In this document: positions 45,775 to 54,852 of the stretch, piece by piece
How the letters are laid out: the number at the start of each line of letters is the position of its first letter
Position numbering within the stretch: position 1 is the stretch's first letter
From: Cellulosimicrobium funkei
Lineage (GTDB): Bacteria; Actinomycetota; Actinomycetes; Actinomycetales; Cellulomonadaceae
DNA: 64,000 nt
Reading direction: 5' to 3'
Assembly: GCF_004519295.1 (NCBI RefSeq)
Contig: NZ_SOZH01000003.1
Location: 1-64,000 of the forward strand
Notes under the pieces: model-generated
The model's database searches: none
The model's input: the letters and a program-made list of their open reading frames with translations, nothing else
Told to the model about the DNA's origin: nothing
Position numbers and translations under genes: made by a program

Positions 45775-46325
45775 CCGCGGAGGAGCGCAAGGGCGCGCAG
45801 ACCCCCGACGGCGGCACGCGCCGCCTCGTCCTGCTGCGGCACGCGAAGGCGGAGCCCGGCGGCGGGAGCGTCGACGACGTGCTGCGTCCCCTCGCGCTCA
45901 ACGGCCGCCGGCAGGCGGTGCGCGTCGGTGCGGCGCTGCGCGAGACAGGGCTCGTCCCTGAGCGCGTGCTGTGCTCCTCCGCGCTGCGCACGCGTCAGAC
46001 GTGGGAGCTCCTCGCGGCGCACCTGGGCGACGTCGAGCCCGACGTGCTGGTGAGCGACGGGCTGTACGCGGCCGACGTGGCCGACGTGCTGGACCTCCTG
46101 CGCACCACGGACCCGCGCGTCCGCACGCTGCTCGTCGTCGGGCACGAGCCCACGATGGCGGCCACCGCGTCGTACCTGGCCGACCCGGCGTCCGACGGCG
46201 GCGCGCTCGCCCAGGTGCGCGTCGGCGTGCCGACCGCGACGTACTCGGTGCTGGAGTCCGGGGCGTCGTGGGACGCGTGGGAGCCGCAGGCCGCCCTGCT
46301 GACCTACGTGGGCCGCCCGTCCTGA
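45771..46325 (+). CDS. sixA: SixA-type phosphohistidine phosphatase
   Basis: A 184-residue histidine-phosphatase superfamily protein. The catalytic motif RHAKAEPGG lies near the N-terminus with the phosphate-accepting His, CSSALRTRQTWELL carries the second Arg, and LLVVGHEPTM the second His. SixA dephosphorylates phosphohistidine residues on proteins. GTG 45771 overlaps the fabI stop (GTGA), so it is made together with a fatty-acid enzyme, for which no functional link is known. Confidence 0.88.
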   Translation: MTAEERKGAQTPDGGTRRLVLLRHAKAEPGGGSVDDVLRPLALNGRRQAVRVGAALRETGLVPERVLCSSALRTRQTWELLAAHLGDVEPDVLVSDGLYAADVADVLDLLRTTDPRVRTLLVVGHEPTMAATASYLADPASDGGALAQVRVGVPTATYSVLESGASWDAWEPQAALLTYVGRPS

Positions 46326-46351
46326 CCCGGTCCCGGCGCACCCGCACGACA

Positions 46352-46383
46352 GAGCCCTGGCACCCCACGGTGCCAGGGCTCTC
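46352..46383. terminator. Bidirectional terminator between sixA and serB
   Basis: A perfect 14-bp stem: AGAGCCCTGGCACC (46352-46365) and GGTGCCAGGGCTCT (46370-46383) around CCAC, between convergent genes. Confidence 0.88.
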
Positions 46384-46395
46384 GTGCGTCCGGCG

Positions 46396-47150
<755 letters not shown>

Positions 47151-47154
<4 letters not shown>

Positions 47155-48392
47155 TCGACGACCGTCCCCTTGGGGACGACCGTGATCCCGGACTCGGTGA
47201 CCGTGAAGCCGCGCGCGCGGTCCTGCTCGGGGTCGAGACCGATGCGGGCCTGCTCTCCGACGACGACGTTCTTGTCGATGATCGCGCGGTGCACCTGCGC
47301 GTGGCGGTGCACCTGCACGCCGTCCATGAGCACGGAGTCCGAGACGGACGACCACGAGTGGAGGTAGGTGCCGGGCGACAGGACGGAGCCGACCGCCGTC
47401 GCGCCCGAGATGATGACGCCCGGGGAGACGAGCGAGTCTGCCGCGTGACCGAGGCGCCCGCGCCCGGCGTGCACGAACTTCGCGGGCGGCAGGCCGGTGT
47501 AGCCGGTGTGCAGCGGCCACTCCTCGTTGTAGAGGTTGAAGACCGGCGTGACGGCGATGAGGTCCTTGTTCGCGTCGTAGTACGAGTCGATCGTCCCGAC
47601 GTCGCGCCAGTAGTCGCGGTCGCGGTCGGTCGAGCCCGGCACGTCGTTGCGGATGAAGTCGTAGACCGCGGCCGTGCCCTTCTCGACGAAGGCGGGCACG
47701 ATGTCACCGCCCATGTCGTGGCGCGAGTCCGCGTTCGCGGCGTCGGACGTGACGGCCTCGACGAGCGCGTCGGTGTCGATGACGTAGTTGCCCATCGAGG
47801 CGAGCACCTCGTGGGGGGAGTCGGCCAGGCCCACCGGGTCCGAGGGCTTCTCGCGGAACGCCGCGATCTTCGTCGGGTCCTTCGGGTCGGTCTCGATGAC
47901 GCCGAACTGGTCCGCCATCGAGATCGGCTGGCGGATGCCCGCGACGGTGAGCTGCGCGCCGGACTCGACGTGCGCGTCGACCATCTGGGAGAAGTCCATG
48001 CGGTACACGTGGTCCGCGCCCACGACCACGACGATGTCCGGACGCTCGTCGTCGATGATGTTGAGGCACTGGTAGATCGCGTCCGCGCTGCCGAGGTACC
48101 AGTGCTTGCCGACGCGCTGCTGCGCGGGCACCGGCGCGACGTAGTTGCCGAGCAGCGACGACATGCGCCACGTCTTCGTGATGTGCCGGTCGAGGCTGTG
48201 CGACTTGTACTGCGTGAGCACGATGATGTGCAGGTAGTGCGAGTTCACGAGGTTGGACAGCGCGAAGTCCACGAGGCGGTAGATGCCCCCGAACGGCACC
48301 GCGGGCTTGGCCCGCGAGGCGGTGAGCGGCATGAGGCGCTTGCCCTCGCCCCCGGCGAGGACGATGGCGAGGACTCGGGGTGCGGCGGCCAT
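47151..48392 (-). CDS. glgC: Glucose-1-phosphate adenylyltransferase
   Basis: Makes ADP-glucose for glycogen and related alpha-glucans. The N-terminal nucleotidyl motif is [25 protein letters not shown]; the sugar-phosphate site EKP ([10 protein letters not shown]), and the C-terminal beta-helix repeats ([26 protein letters not shown]) are present. The length is 413 residues. ATG 48392 follows TACCGT (48404-48399) by 6 nt: leaderless. It is divergent from the glycogen synthase, the arrangement seen in mycobacteria. serB is coupled behind it. Confidence 0.96.
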
Positions 48393-48510
48393 GCCCAGAC
48401 GGTAGCCCCTCGGGGCGGGACCACGCAGCAGGACCCGCATCCTGGGCGCGGGCCGCGTCGGCCCCGCCCACCGGGGGTCCGCGGCGGGCGACTCGGCTAC
48501 GGTGTGGCGC
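48393..48510. promoter_or_regulatory. Divergent leaderless promoters: glgC / glgA
   Basis: TACCGT at 48404-48399 (minus) is 6 nt before the glgC ATG. TACGGT at 48498-48503 (plus) is 7 nt before GTG 48511. The two opposite -10 boxes bracket the 118-bp gap, so a shared regulator could control both glycogen genes. Confidence 0.7.
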
Positions 48511-49722
48511 GTGAGAGTCGACCTCCTGACCCGTGAGTACCCGCCGCACGTCTACGGCGGGGCCGGCGTCCACGTCGCCGAGCTGTCCGCGGTGCTGCGG
48601 CGCCACGTCGACGTGCGCGTGCGCTGCTTCGACGGCCCGCGCGGCGAGGACGGCGTGACCGGCTACTCCGTGCCCGGCGTCCTGTCCGGGGCGAACGCCG
48701 CGCTCGGCACGTTCGGCGTGGACCTGCAGATGGCTGACGACGTCGCGGGCGCCGACCTCGTGCACTCGCACACCTGGTACGCGAACCTCGGGGGCCACCT
48801 CGCGGGGCTGCTGCACGGCGTCCCGCACGTGCTGTCCGCGCACTCGCTCGAGCCCCTGCGGCCGTGGAAGGCGGAGCAGCTCGGCGGCGGGTACGCGCTG
48901 TCGTCGTGGGCGGAGCGCACCGCGTACGAGGGCGCGGCGGGGATCGTCGCGGTCTCCGGCGGGATGCGCGACGACATCCTGCGCGTCTACCCGCAGGTCG
49001 ACCCGGCGAAGGTGCACGTCGTGCACAACGGGATCGACCTCGACGGCTGGCGCCGTCCCGAGCCGGGCGTGCAGCAGGACGTCGCCGACCGCGTCGTGCG
49101 CGACCTGGGGATCGACCCCGGGCGGCCCGCCGTGGTGTTCGTCGGGCGGATCACGCGCCAGAAGGGGCTGCCGTACCTGTTGCGGGCCGCGCGCTCGCTG
49201 CCCGACGACGTCCAGCTCGTCCTGTGCGCGGGCGCCCCCGACACCCCGGAGATCGCCGCGGAGGTCAGCGGCGCCGTCGCCGAGCTCCAGACCGAGCGCA
49301 GCGGGGTCGTCTGGATCGAGCAGATGCTGCCGCGCGCCGAGCTCGTCGCGGTGCTCGCCGCGTCGACCGTCTTCGTCTGCCCGTCCGTGTACGAGCCGCT
49401 CGGCATCGTCAACCTCGAGGCGATGGCCGTCGGGCTGCCCGTCGTCGGGACCGCCACGGGCGGCATCCCCGAGGTCGTGGACGACGGCGTCACCGGCCTC
49501 CTCGTGCCGATCGACCAGGCGGACGACGGCACGGGCACGCCGCTCGACCCCGACCGCTTCGTCGCCGACCTCGCCGCCGCCCTCACGCAGGTCGTGAGCG
49601 ACCCCGAGCGGGCCGCCGCCATGGGCCGCGCGGCGCGGCAGCGCGTCGAGGACCACTTCGCGTGGGACGCGATCGGCGAGCGCACGCTCGAGGTCTACCG
49701 GACGGTGCTGGGGCAGTCGTGA
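48511..49722 (+). CDS. glgA: Actinobacterial glycogen/maltosyl-phosphate synthase
   Basis: A GT4-type (GT-B) glycosyltransferase of 403 residues using ADP-glucose. [23 protein letters not shown] is the acceptor-binding N-terminus; [19 protein letters not shown] and [31 protein letters not shown] carry the donor site with the E-X7-E pair. In Mycobacterium the orthologue (GlgM) makes maltose-1-phosphate; either activity is possible. I start it at GTG 48511, 7 nt after a TACGGT box, because it gives the family start; GTG 48502 would lie too close to the promoter. Confidence 0.92.
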   Translation: MRVDLLTREYPPHVYGGAGVHVAELSAVLRRHVDVRVRCFDGPRGEDGVTGYSVPGVLSGANAALGTFGVDLQMADDVAGADLVHSHTWYANLGGHLAGLLHGVPHVLSAHSLEPLRPWKAEQLGGGYALSSWAERTAYEGAAGIVAVSGGMRDDILRVYPQVDPAKVHVVHNGIDLDGWRRPEPGVQQDVADRVVRDLGIDPGRPAVVFVGRITRQKGLPYLLRAARSLPDDVQLVLCAGAPDTPEIAAEVSGAVAELQTERSGVVWIEQMLPRAELVAVLAASTVFVCPSVYEPLGIVNLEAMAVGLPVVGTATGGIPEVVDDGVTGLLVPIDQADDGTGTPLDPDRFVADLAAALTQVVSDPERAAAMGRAARQRVEDHFAWDAIGERTLEVYRTVLGQS

Positions 49723-50201
49723 GCACCGCGGGGAGCGACCGGGTCGACGAGGCGTCGCGCCTCGTCGCCGCCGCGCCCCGCGCCGTGTACCGCGCGCTCG
49801 TCGACCAGGACGCGCTCGCGACCTGGCTCCCGCCCGACGGCATGACGGGCCGCTTCGAGCGCTTCGACCTGCGCCCCGGCGGCGGCTACCGCATGGTCCT
49901 CGCCTACGACGACCCGCAGGCCGACCCCGGGAAGACGGGCGAGGGGACCGATGTCGTCGACGTCGCGATCCTCGACCTCGTCCCGGGCCGGAGCGTCGTG
50001 CAGCGGGTCGTCTTCGCCGCGGACGACCCGGCGTTCGCCGGGACCATGACGATGACGTGGACCGTCGAGCCGGTCGGGGACGGCGCGCGCGTCACGGTCC
50101 GCGCGACGGGCGTGCCGTCGGGGATCTCCCCGGCGGACCACGCCGCCGGGATGGCGTCCTCGCTCGCCCACCTCGACGCGTACGTGACGTCGCACGCCTG
50201 A
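49719..50201 (+). CDS. SRPBCC/AHSA1-family protein
   Basis: A 160-residue START-like protein: DEASRLVAAAPRAVYRALVDQDALATWLPPDGMTGRFERFDLRPGGGYRM is the N-terminal half of an AHSA1 domain, with GTMTMTWTVEPVGDGARVTVRATG the central sheet and a C-terminal helix. These bind hydrophobic ligands; the role is unknown. GTG 49719 overlaps the glgA stop (GTGA), so it is coupled to glycogen synthesis. Confidence 0.85.
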   Translation: MSTAGSDRVDEASRLVAAAPRAVYRALVDQDALATWLPPDGMTGRFERFDLRPGGGYRMVLAYDDPQADPGKTGEGTDVVDVAILDLVPGRSVVQRVVFAADDPAFAGTMTMTWTVEPVGDGARVTVRATGVPSGISPADHAAGMASSLAHLDAYVTSHA

Positions 50202-50251
50202 CGGCCGACCCCGCGCAGAGCGGGCCAGGCGGTGGTGGTCCGCGGTCCGGG

Positions 50252-51088
50252 TCAGGCCGTGGCGGTCCAGAACGTGGCGGCGCCCACGGCGTGGCGGGAC
50301 GCGCGGTCGACCTCGCGCAGCGCGGTCGAGCGCTGGTCGGCCTGCCAGAGGTTGACGGCCCCGCCGTCGTCGGCGGTCGCGAGGTCGACGATCGCGCGCA
50401 GGCGCACGGCCTGCACGAGGACCTGGACGGCGCGCGGCGGGACGCCGGGCGGGAGCTGCCAGGTCGGGGCGCCGCCCGCGCGCAGGTCGGCGATGGCGCC
50501 CGCGGCGTCGTCGCGCCAGCGGGCGACGTCGAGCTCGTCGAGGGCGCGCGTGGCCAGCAGCAGCGCCGTGCGCAGGTCGCGCTCCGCCTCGGGGAGCGAC
50601 CCGACGGCGCCGAGCACGCGCGCGCTCCACGGCCCGACCTGCGTGACGTGCCACGTGACGAGGTGGCCCGGCTCCAGGTCGCTGCCGAACTCCGTGACCT
50701 CAGGCACGAGCGCCCACGACCCGGACGACGTCGTGATCACGACGCACTCGCCCGCGTCCGTCGCGCGTGCGGCGGCCTCGGGCGGGACGCCCGACACGTC
50801 GCCGGGGACGGGTGCGAGCGCGACGACCTCGCGCGCGTCGCCGGCCCACGCGCCCGCGAGGTCCGCGAGCCGGACGTCACCGAGCGCCCCGGACACCACG
50901 TGCGGCTCGTCGTCGCGCTCCACGGCGCGCACGAGGCGGGCCGTCCCGTCGTCGTCGCCGAGGCGCGCGGCGCGCAGCCAGAGCGCGAGCAGGGCGCTGC
51001 GAGGGAGGGCGCCCGTGCTCGACGCGGAGCCGGGGCCCGGGGCGGGCTGCGGGGCGTCGTGCGGACCCCCGGACGAGTGTGAGACCAC
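50252..51088 (-). CDS. Conserved actinobacterial protein, unknown function
   Basis: A 278-residue cytoplasmic protein with no recognised domain. A Pro/Ser/Gly N-terminus of about 30 residues is followed by mixed alpha/beta sequence; VVSGALGDVRLADLAGAWAGDAREVVALAP and LVTWHVTQVGPWSARVLGAVGSLPEAERDLRTALLLATRALDELD are among its ordered parts. GTG 51088 is chosen because TAGGTT (51101-51096) lies 7 nt upstream; the frame is open far beyond, over the divergent gene. It is divergent from a lone ABC ATPase. Confidence 0.7.
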   Translation of the reverse strand: MVSHSSGGPHDAPQPAPGPGSASSTGALPRSALLALWLRAARLGDDDGTARLVRAVERDDEPHVVSGALGDVRLADLAGAWAGDAREVVALAPVPGDVSGVPPEAAARATDAGECVVITTSSGSWALVPEVTEFGSDLEPGHLVTWHVTQVGPWSARVLGAVGSLPEAERDLRTALLLATRALDELDVARWRDDAAGAIADLRAGGAPTWQLPPGVPPRAVQVLVQAVRLRAIVDLATADDGGAVNLWQADQRSTALREVDRASRHAVGAATFWTATA

Positions 51089-51115
51089 GACGGCCAACCT
51101 ATATGGTCGGTGACC
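51089..51115. promoter_or_regulatory. Overlapping divergent promoters around 51096-51107
   Basis: TAGGTT (51101-51096, minus) serves the hypothetical gene and TATGGT (51102-51107, plus) is 8 nt before ATG 51116 of the ABC ATPase. The two -10 boxes abut back to back in only 27 bp. Confidence 0.6.
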
Positions 51116-51904
51116 ATGAGCGCGGTTCTCGACCTGAAGGGCGTCACCGTCCGACGCCACCCCAAGACCATCCTCGACGCGGTGGACTGGCAGGTGAACG
51201 AGGGCGAGCGGTGGGTCGTGCTGGGCCGCAACGGCGCCGGCAAGACGACGCTCCTGCAGATCGCGTCCGCACGCATGCACCCCACGGCCGGCACGGCCGA
51301 CGTCCTCGGCGAGCGGCTCGGCCGCGTCGACGTGTTCGAGCTGCGCCCGCGCGTCGGGCTCGCGTCCGCGGCCCTGGCCGACCGCATCCCCGGCGACGAG
51401 ACCGTGCGCGACGTCGTGCTCACCGCCGCCTACGGCGTCACCGGCCGGTGGCGCGAGGAGTACGAGGAGTTCGACGCGCAGCGCGCGGACGACCTGCTCG
51501 CCGCGTTCGGCGTCGACCACCTCGCGGACCGCACCTTCGGCACGTTGTCCGAGGGGGAGCGCAAGCGCACGCAGATCGCGCGCGCCCTCATGACGGACCC
51601 GGAGCTCCTGCTGCTCGACGAGCCCGCCGCGGGCCTCGACCTCGGGGGCCGCGAGGAGCTCGTGGGCGCGCTGGCGGAGCTCGCCGGAGACCCGGCGTCG
51701 CCGGTCCTCGTGCTCGTCACGCACCACGTCGAGGAGATCCCGCCGGGCTTCACGCACGTCCTGCTGCTCAAGGACGGCGTCGTGCACACCGCCGGCCCGA
51801 TCCGCGAGGTGCTCACCGCGGAGAACCTCAGCGACGCGTTCGGCGTGCCGCTGCTCGTCGCGCACGGCGGCGGCCGGTGGATGGCGCGCGCCGCGCGGGC
51901 GTGA
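51116..51904 (+). CDS. ABC transporter ATP-binding protein (no adjacent permease)
   Basis: A 262-residue single ABC ATPase. Walker A GRNGAGKTT, a signature reading LSEGERKRTQIA (weak form of LSGGQ), Walker B LLLDEPAAGLDLGG and switch His in VLVTHHVEEI are present. It belongs to the YlmA-like group of stand-alone ATPases; no membrane partner is adjacent. ATG 51116 is used, giving MSAVLDLKGVTV; GTG 51110 would add two residues. Confidence 0.88.
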   Translation: MSAVLDLKGVTVRRHPKTILDAVDWQVNEGERWVVLGRNGAGKTTLLQIASARMHPTAGTADVLGERLGRVDVFELRPRVGLASAALADRIPGDETVRDVVLTAAYGVTGRWREEYEEFDAQRADDLLAAFGVDHLADRTFGTLSEGERKRTQIARALMTDPELLLLDEPAAGLDLGGREELVGALAELAGDPASPVLVLVTHHVEEIPPGFTHVLLLKDGVVHTAGPIREVLTAENLSDAFGVPLLVAHGGGRWMARAARA

Positions 51905-51995
51905 CCTCCGCGCGCGGCAAGCGCCCGGGGCGTGCACCGCGGGCGGAAATTCGGTAAAGTACACGTAAAGCGCGCACGTGGGAACGGGGGTCGAG

Positions 51996-52448
51996 ATGGA
52001 CTGGCTGTGGTGGGTCGGAGCGGCACTGCTCCTCGGTCTCGTGGAGATCATCTCGCTCGACCTCGTGCTCATCATGCTCGCCGGGGGATCGCTCGCCGCG
52101 GCCGGCGTCAACGCCGCCGGCGGGCCGCTCTGGCTCCAGATCGTCGCGTTCGCGGTCGTGAGCGTCATCCTGCTCCTCACGCTGCGCCCGTGGCTCCTGC
52201 GGCACCTGCGCTCGCGCGTCCCGCTCACGGAGACGAACGTCGCGGCGCACGTCGGCCGCACGGCGCTCGCCGTGGACCGCGTGAGCGAGTTCGGTGGCCG
52301 CGTGAAGCTCGTCGGCGAGGTCTGGACCGCGCGGACCGAGCCCGACGCGCCGCAGATCCCCGTGGGCACGGAGGTGCGCGTCGTCCGTATCGACGGCGCG
52401 ACGGCCGTCGTCGCGCCGCTGCCCGCCCAGCACCCCACAGGGTCGTGA
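51996..52448 (+). CDS. NfeD-like membrane protein
   Basis: A 150-residue short NfeD: two or three hydrophobic helices (WLWWVGAALLLGLVEIISLDLVLIMLAGGSLAAAGVNAAG, LQIVAFAVVSVILLLTLR) and a C-terminal OB-fold domain (HVGRTALAVDRVSEFGGRVKLVGEVWTART). NfeD proteins work with SPFH proteins, and the SPFH gene follows after 67 bp. ATG 51996 is used with a G-rich site upstream; TAAAGT at 51955-51960 is a candidate -10. Confidence 0.9.
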   Translation: MDWLWWVGAALLLGLVEIISLDLVLIMLAGGSLAAAGVNAAGGPLWLQIVAFAVVSVILLLTLRPWLLRHLRSRVPLTETNVAAHVGRTALAVDRVSEFGGRVKLVGEVWTARTEPDAPQIPVGTEVRVVRIDGATAVVAPLPAQHPTGS

Positions 52449-52515
52449 CCAGCCGGCACACCCGCACCGCGCCGCCGGGCGACCGGTCGCGCGACCGACG
52501 ACCAGGAGGCAGTCG

Positions 52516-53847
52516 ATGAACGACCCCAGTCCCGGAACGATCCTCGCGTACGTCGTCCTCGCGCTGATCCTGATCTTCGTGATCGTCGCGCTCGTCAAGG
52601 CGGTGCGCATCGTGCCGCAGGCGGTCGCGATCATCGTCGAGCGCCTGGGCCGGTACTCGCGCACGCTCGAGCCGGGCCTGCACCTCCTGGTGCCGTTCAT
52701 CGACCGCGTCCGCGCCTCGGTGGACCTGCGCGAGCAGGTCGTGTCGTTCCCGCCGCAGCCGGTCATCACGTCCGACAACCTCGTGGTGAGCATCGACACG
52801 GTGATCTACTTCCAGGTCACCGAGCCGAAGTCCGCGGTCTACGAGATCGCGAACTACATCACGGCGATCGAGCAGCTCACCGTCACGACCCTGCGCAACG
52901 TCATCGGCTCGATGGACCTCGAGCAGACGCTCACGAGCCGCGACCAGATCAACGGCCAGCTCCGCGGCGTGCTCGACGAGGCGACCGGTCGCTGGGGCAT
53001 CCGCGTGAACCGCGTCGAGCTCAAGTCGATCGACCCGCCGCCCAGCGTGCAGGGCTCGATGGAGCAGCAGATGCGCGCCGAGCGTGACCGCCGCGCCGCG
53101 ATCCTCACCGCGGAGGGTGTCAAGCAGTCGCAGATCCTCACGGCCGAGGGTGAGAAGCAGGCGGCGATCCTCCGGGCCGAGGGTGACGCGCAGTCCCAGA
53201 TCCTCCGGGCCGAGGGCGAGGCGCGCGCGATCCTCCAGGTCTTCGACGCCATCCACGAGGGCGACGCGGACCCGAAGCTGCTCGCCTACCAGTACCTCCA
53301 GATGCTCCCGCAGATCGCGAACGGCACGGCGAGCAAGCTGTGGGTCGTGCCGACGGAGTTCACGGCGGCGCTCGGCTCGATCGCCAAGGGATTCGGCGGC
53401 GTGCCGGGGATCGACGGCGGAGGAGTGCCGAGCGGGGGCCCCGCCGAGGACGCGGAGGCGGCCGAGGCGAGCGCCGAGGCGCGTCGCGAGCGCGACCGCG
53501 ACCGCGTGAGGTTCGGCGTCCCGTCGCTGACCGACCCCGCCGAGGCCCTGGCCGAGGCGCGGCGTCAGGCGGAGGCCGCGACCGCGGACGCGACGAGCTC
53601 GGGCACCCGGTCCGGCCTGCCGTTCGACCCGCAGACCGAGCGGGGCCAGCACCCGGGCGGCCCCGGCGAGCATCACGCGGCCGCGCCGGAGCCCGGGACC
53701 GCCACGCCGCGTCCGCTGGGCGGGCCGTCGCAGTACGCGCCGCCGCCCCCGCAGCCGATCGTCGAGGACGCGCCGACCACGGACGAGCCCCCGCGCGACG
53801 AGCCGCCCGCCGGCGGGCCGCCGCCGTCCTTCTCGCCGCGGCACTGA
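52516..53847 (+). CDS. SPFH/band 7 (stomatin-like, QmcA-type) protein
   Basis: A 443-residue membrane-microdomain scaffold. An N-terminal helix (LAYVVLALILIFVIVALV) precedes the SPFH domain (VERLGRYSRTLEPGLHLLVPFIDRV, QPVITSDNLVVSIDTVIYFQV). Around residues 195-240 is a tandem 11-residue repeat (ILTAEGVKQSQ and variants) in the helical region. A low-complexity Pro/Gly/Glu tail of about 150 residues ends the protein. It forms a pair with NfeD; such pairs act in membrane protein quality control. ATG 52516 has an AGGAGG site. Confidence 0.9.
   Translation: MNDPSPGTILAYVVLALILIFVIVALVKAVRIVPQAVAIIVERLGRYSRTLEPGLHLLVPFIDRVRASVDLREQVVSFPPQPVITSDNLVVSIDTVIYFQVTEPKSAVYEIANYITAIEQLTVTTLRNVIGSMDLEQTLTSRDQINGQLRGVLDEATGRWGIRVNRVELKSIDPPPSVQGSMEQQMRAERDRRAAILTAEGVKQSQILTAEGEKQAAILRAEGDAQSQILRAEGEARAILQVFDAIHEGDADPKLLAYQYLQMLPQIANGTASKLWVVPTEFTAALGSIAKGFGGVPGIDGGGVPSGGPAEDAEAAEASAEARRERDRDRVRFGVPSLTDPAEALAEARRQAEAATADATSSGTRSGLPFDPQTERGQHPGGPGEHHAAAPEPGTATPRPLGGPSQYAPPPPQPIVEDAPTTDEPPRDEPPAGGPPPSFSPRH
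53101..53229 (+). repeat. 33-bp tandem repeat inside the SPFH gene
   Basis: Four in-frame copies of about 33 bp encode ILTAEGVKQSQ, ILTAEGEKQAA, ILRAEGDAQSQ and ILRAEGEARA. Family members share this motif, so it is functional helix sequence rather than a mobile repeat. Confidence 0.8.
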
Positions 53848-53891
53848 CGGGGCGGCACCGCGCAGCCCGCGGCCGTGGTGGCCCCGGCCCC

Positions 53892-53939
53892 GCACGACGA
53901 CGCCCCTGCACCCACCCGGGTGCGGGGGCGTCGTCGTGC
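53892..53939. terminator. 22-bp stem terminator after the SPFH gene
   Basis: Arm 53892-53913 pairs with arm 53918-53939 around ACCC, with one G-T wobble. It separates the NfeD-SPFH operon from the TetR gene. Confidence 0.85.
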
Positions 53940-53958
53940 CGCGCGCGGACGACCTTGA

Positions 53959-53974
53959 GAGTGAGTGCTCACTC
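53959..53974. promoter_or_regulatory. TetR operator palindrome
   Basis: GAGTGAG-TG-CTCACTC, 7-bp arms, lies 3 bp upstream of the -10 TACCGT (53978-53983) of the TetR gene. This GTGAGTG-type palindrome is common before TetR repressors of drug exporters, so autorepression is likely. Confidence 0.75.
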
Positions 53975-53989
53975 AGTTACCGTCGAGGT

Positions 53990-54739
53990 GTGGCCCCCGT
54001 CTCCGTGCCCTCCGACGCCCCGCCCGACGCTCCTCTCGACGCGCCCTCGGGCGCGCGGTCCGAGGCGTCCACCCCGGAGCGCACCCGCGCACGGCCGCTC
54101 TCGCGCGAGGAGCGCCGCGACGCGATCGCCGCCGCGACGATCCCGCTGCTCGTCCAGCACGGCGCCGCCGTGACGACGCGCCAGATCGCCGACGCCGCGG
54201 GCGTCGCGGAGGGCACGCTGTTCCGCGCGTTCGCGGACAAGGACGAGATCCTGCACGCCGCGGTCGTCCGCTCGCTCGATCCGGCGCCCGCCGTCGCCGC
54301 GATCGGCACGCTCCCGGACGACGACGGCCTGCGCCCGCTCGTCGTGAGCATCGTCGAGTTCCTGCTCGAGGCGCAGCGCGTCGGTATGCGCATCTTCGCC
54401 GCGGCGCACCAGGTGCTCGACCCGCACCGCGCGACGGCGGACCGCGCCGAGGCCGTGCGCCGGATGCGGGCCGGGGACGGCCGGGACGCCCGTCGGGCCG
54501 GGTTCGACGCCCGGGAGCGGTCGGCGCGCGAGATCGTCGCGGCGATCGAGAGCAAGCTCGCGGCGCACCGGGCGCAGCTCCGCGTGGACCCGGCGCTGGC
54601 CGCGCGGGCGCTGTTCTCGCTCGTCTTCGGAAACGCCTTGCCGCACCTCTCGGGCGGTGACAGGCTCGACGCCGTGCAGCTCGCCGACCTCATCCTCGGC
54701 GGCATCGGGGCGGACGTCACGACCGACCCGTCGCCCTGA
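53990..54739 (+). CDS. TetR-family transcriptional repressor
   Basis: A 249-residue regulator. After a Pro/Ala/Ser N-tail (about 45 residues) the HTH reads REERRDAIAAATIPLLVQHGAAVTTRQIADAAGVAEGTLFRAFADKDEILHAAV. The C-terminal ligand domain includes FLLEAQRVGMRIFAAAHQVLD. GTG 53990 follows TACCGT (53978-53983) by 6 nt: leaderless; a palindrome just before it is the likely self-operator. It precedes a two-gene ABC exporter by 113 bp and probably controls it. Confidence 0.9.
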   Translation: MAPVSVPSDAPPDAPLDAPSGARSEASTPERTRARPLSREERRDAIAAATIPLLVQHGAAVTTRQIADAAGVAEGTLFRAFADKDEILHAAVVRSLDPAPAVAAIGTLPDDDGLRPLVVSIVEFLLEAQRVGMRIFAAAHQVLDPHRATADRAEAVRRMRAGDGRDARRAGFDARERSAREIVAAIESKLAAHRAQLRVDPALAARALFSLVFGNALPHLSGGDRLDAVQLADLILGGIGADVTTDPSP

Positions 54740-54852
54740 CCGGCGGCCCGTCCACGACGCGCGCGCACCCTCGCCCGGTGCCGCCCGCCCCGCGCACCCG
54801 CGACCCGCGGCTCGCGCCCTCGTCCCGCAGCCCCCTCCCGGACAGGAAGCCC

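Noticed and set aside
48502-48510. GTG 48502 as glgA start
   Set aside because: It lies inside or directly beside the -10 box; GTG 48511 gives the family N-terminus.
53101-53229. Tandem repeat as a mobile or variable element
   Set aside because: It is in frame and encodes the conserved SPFH helical repeat.
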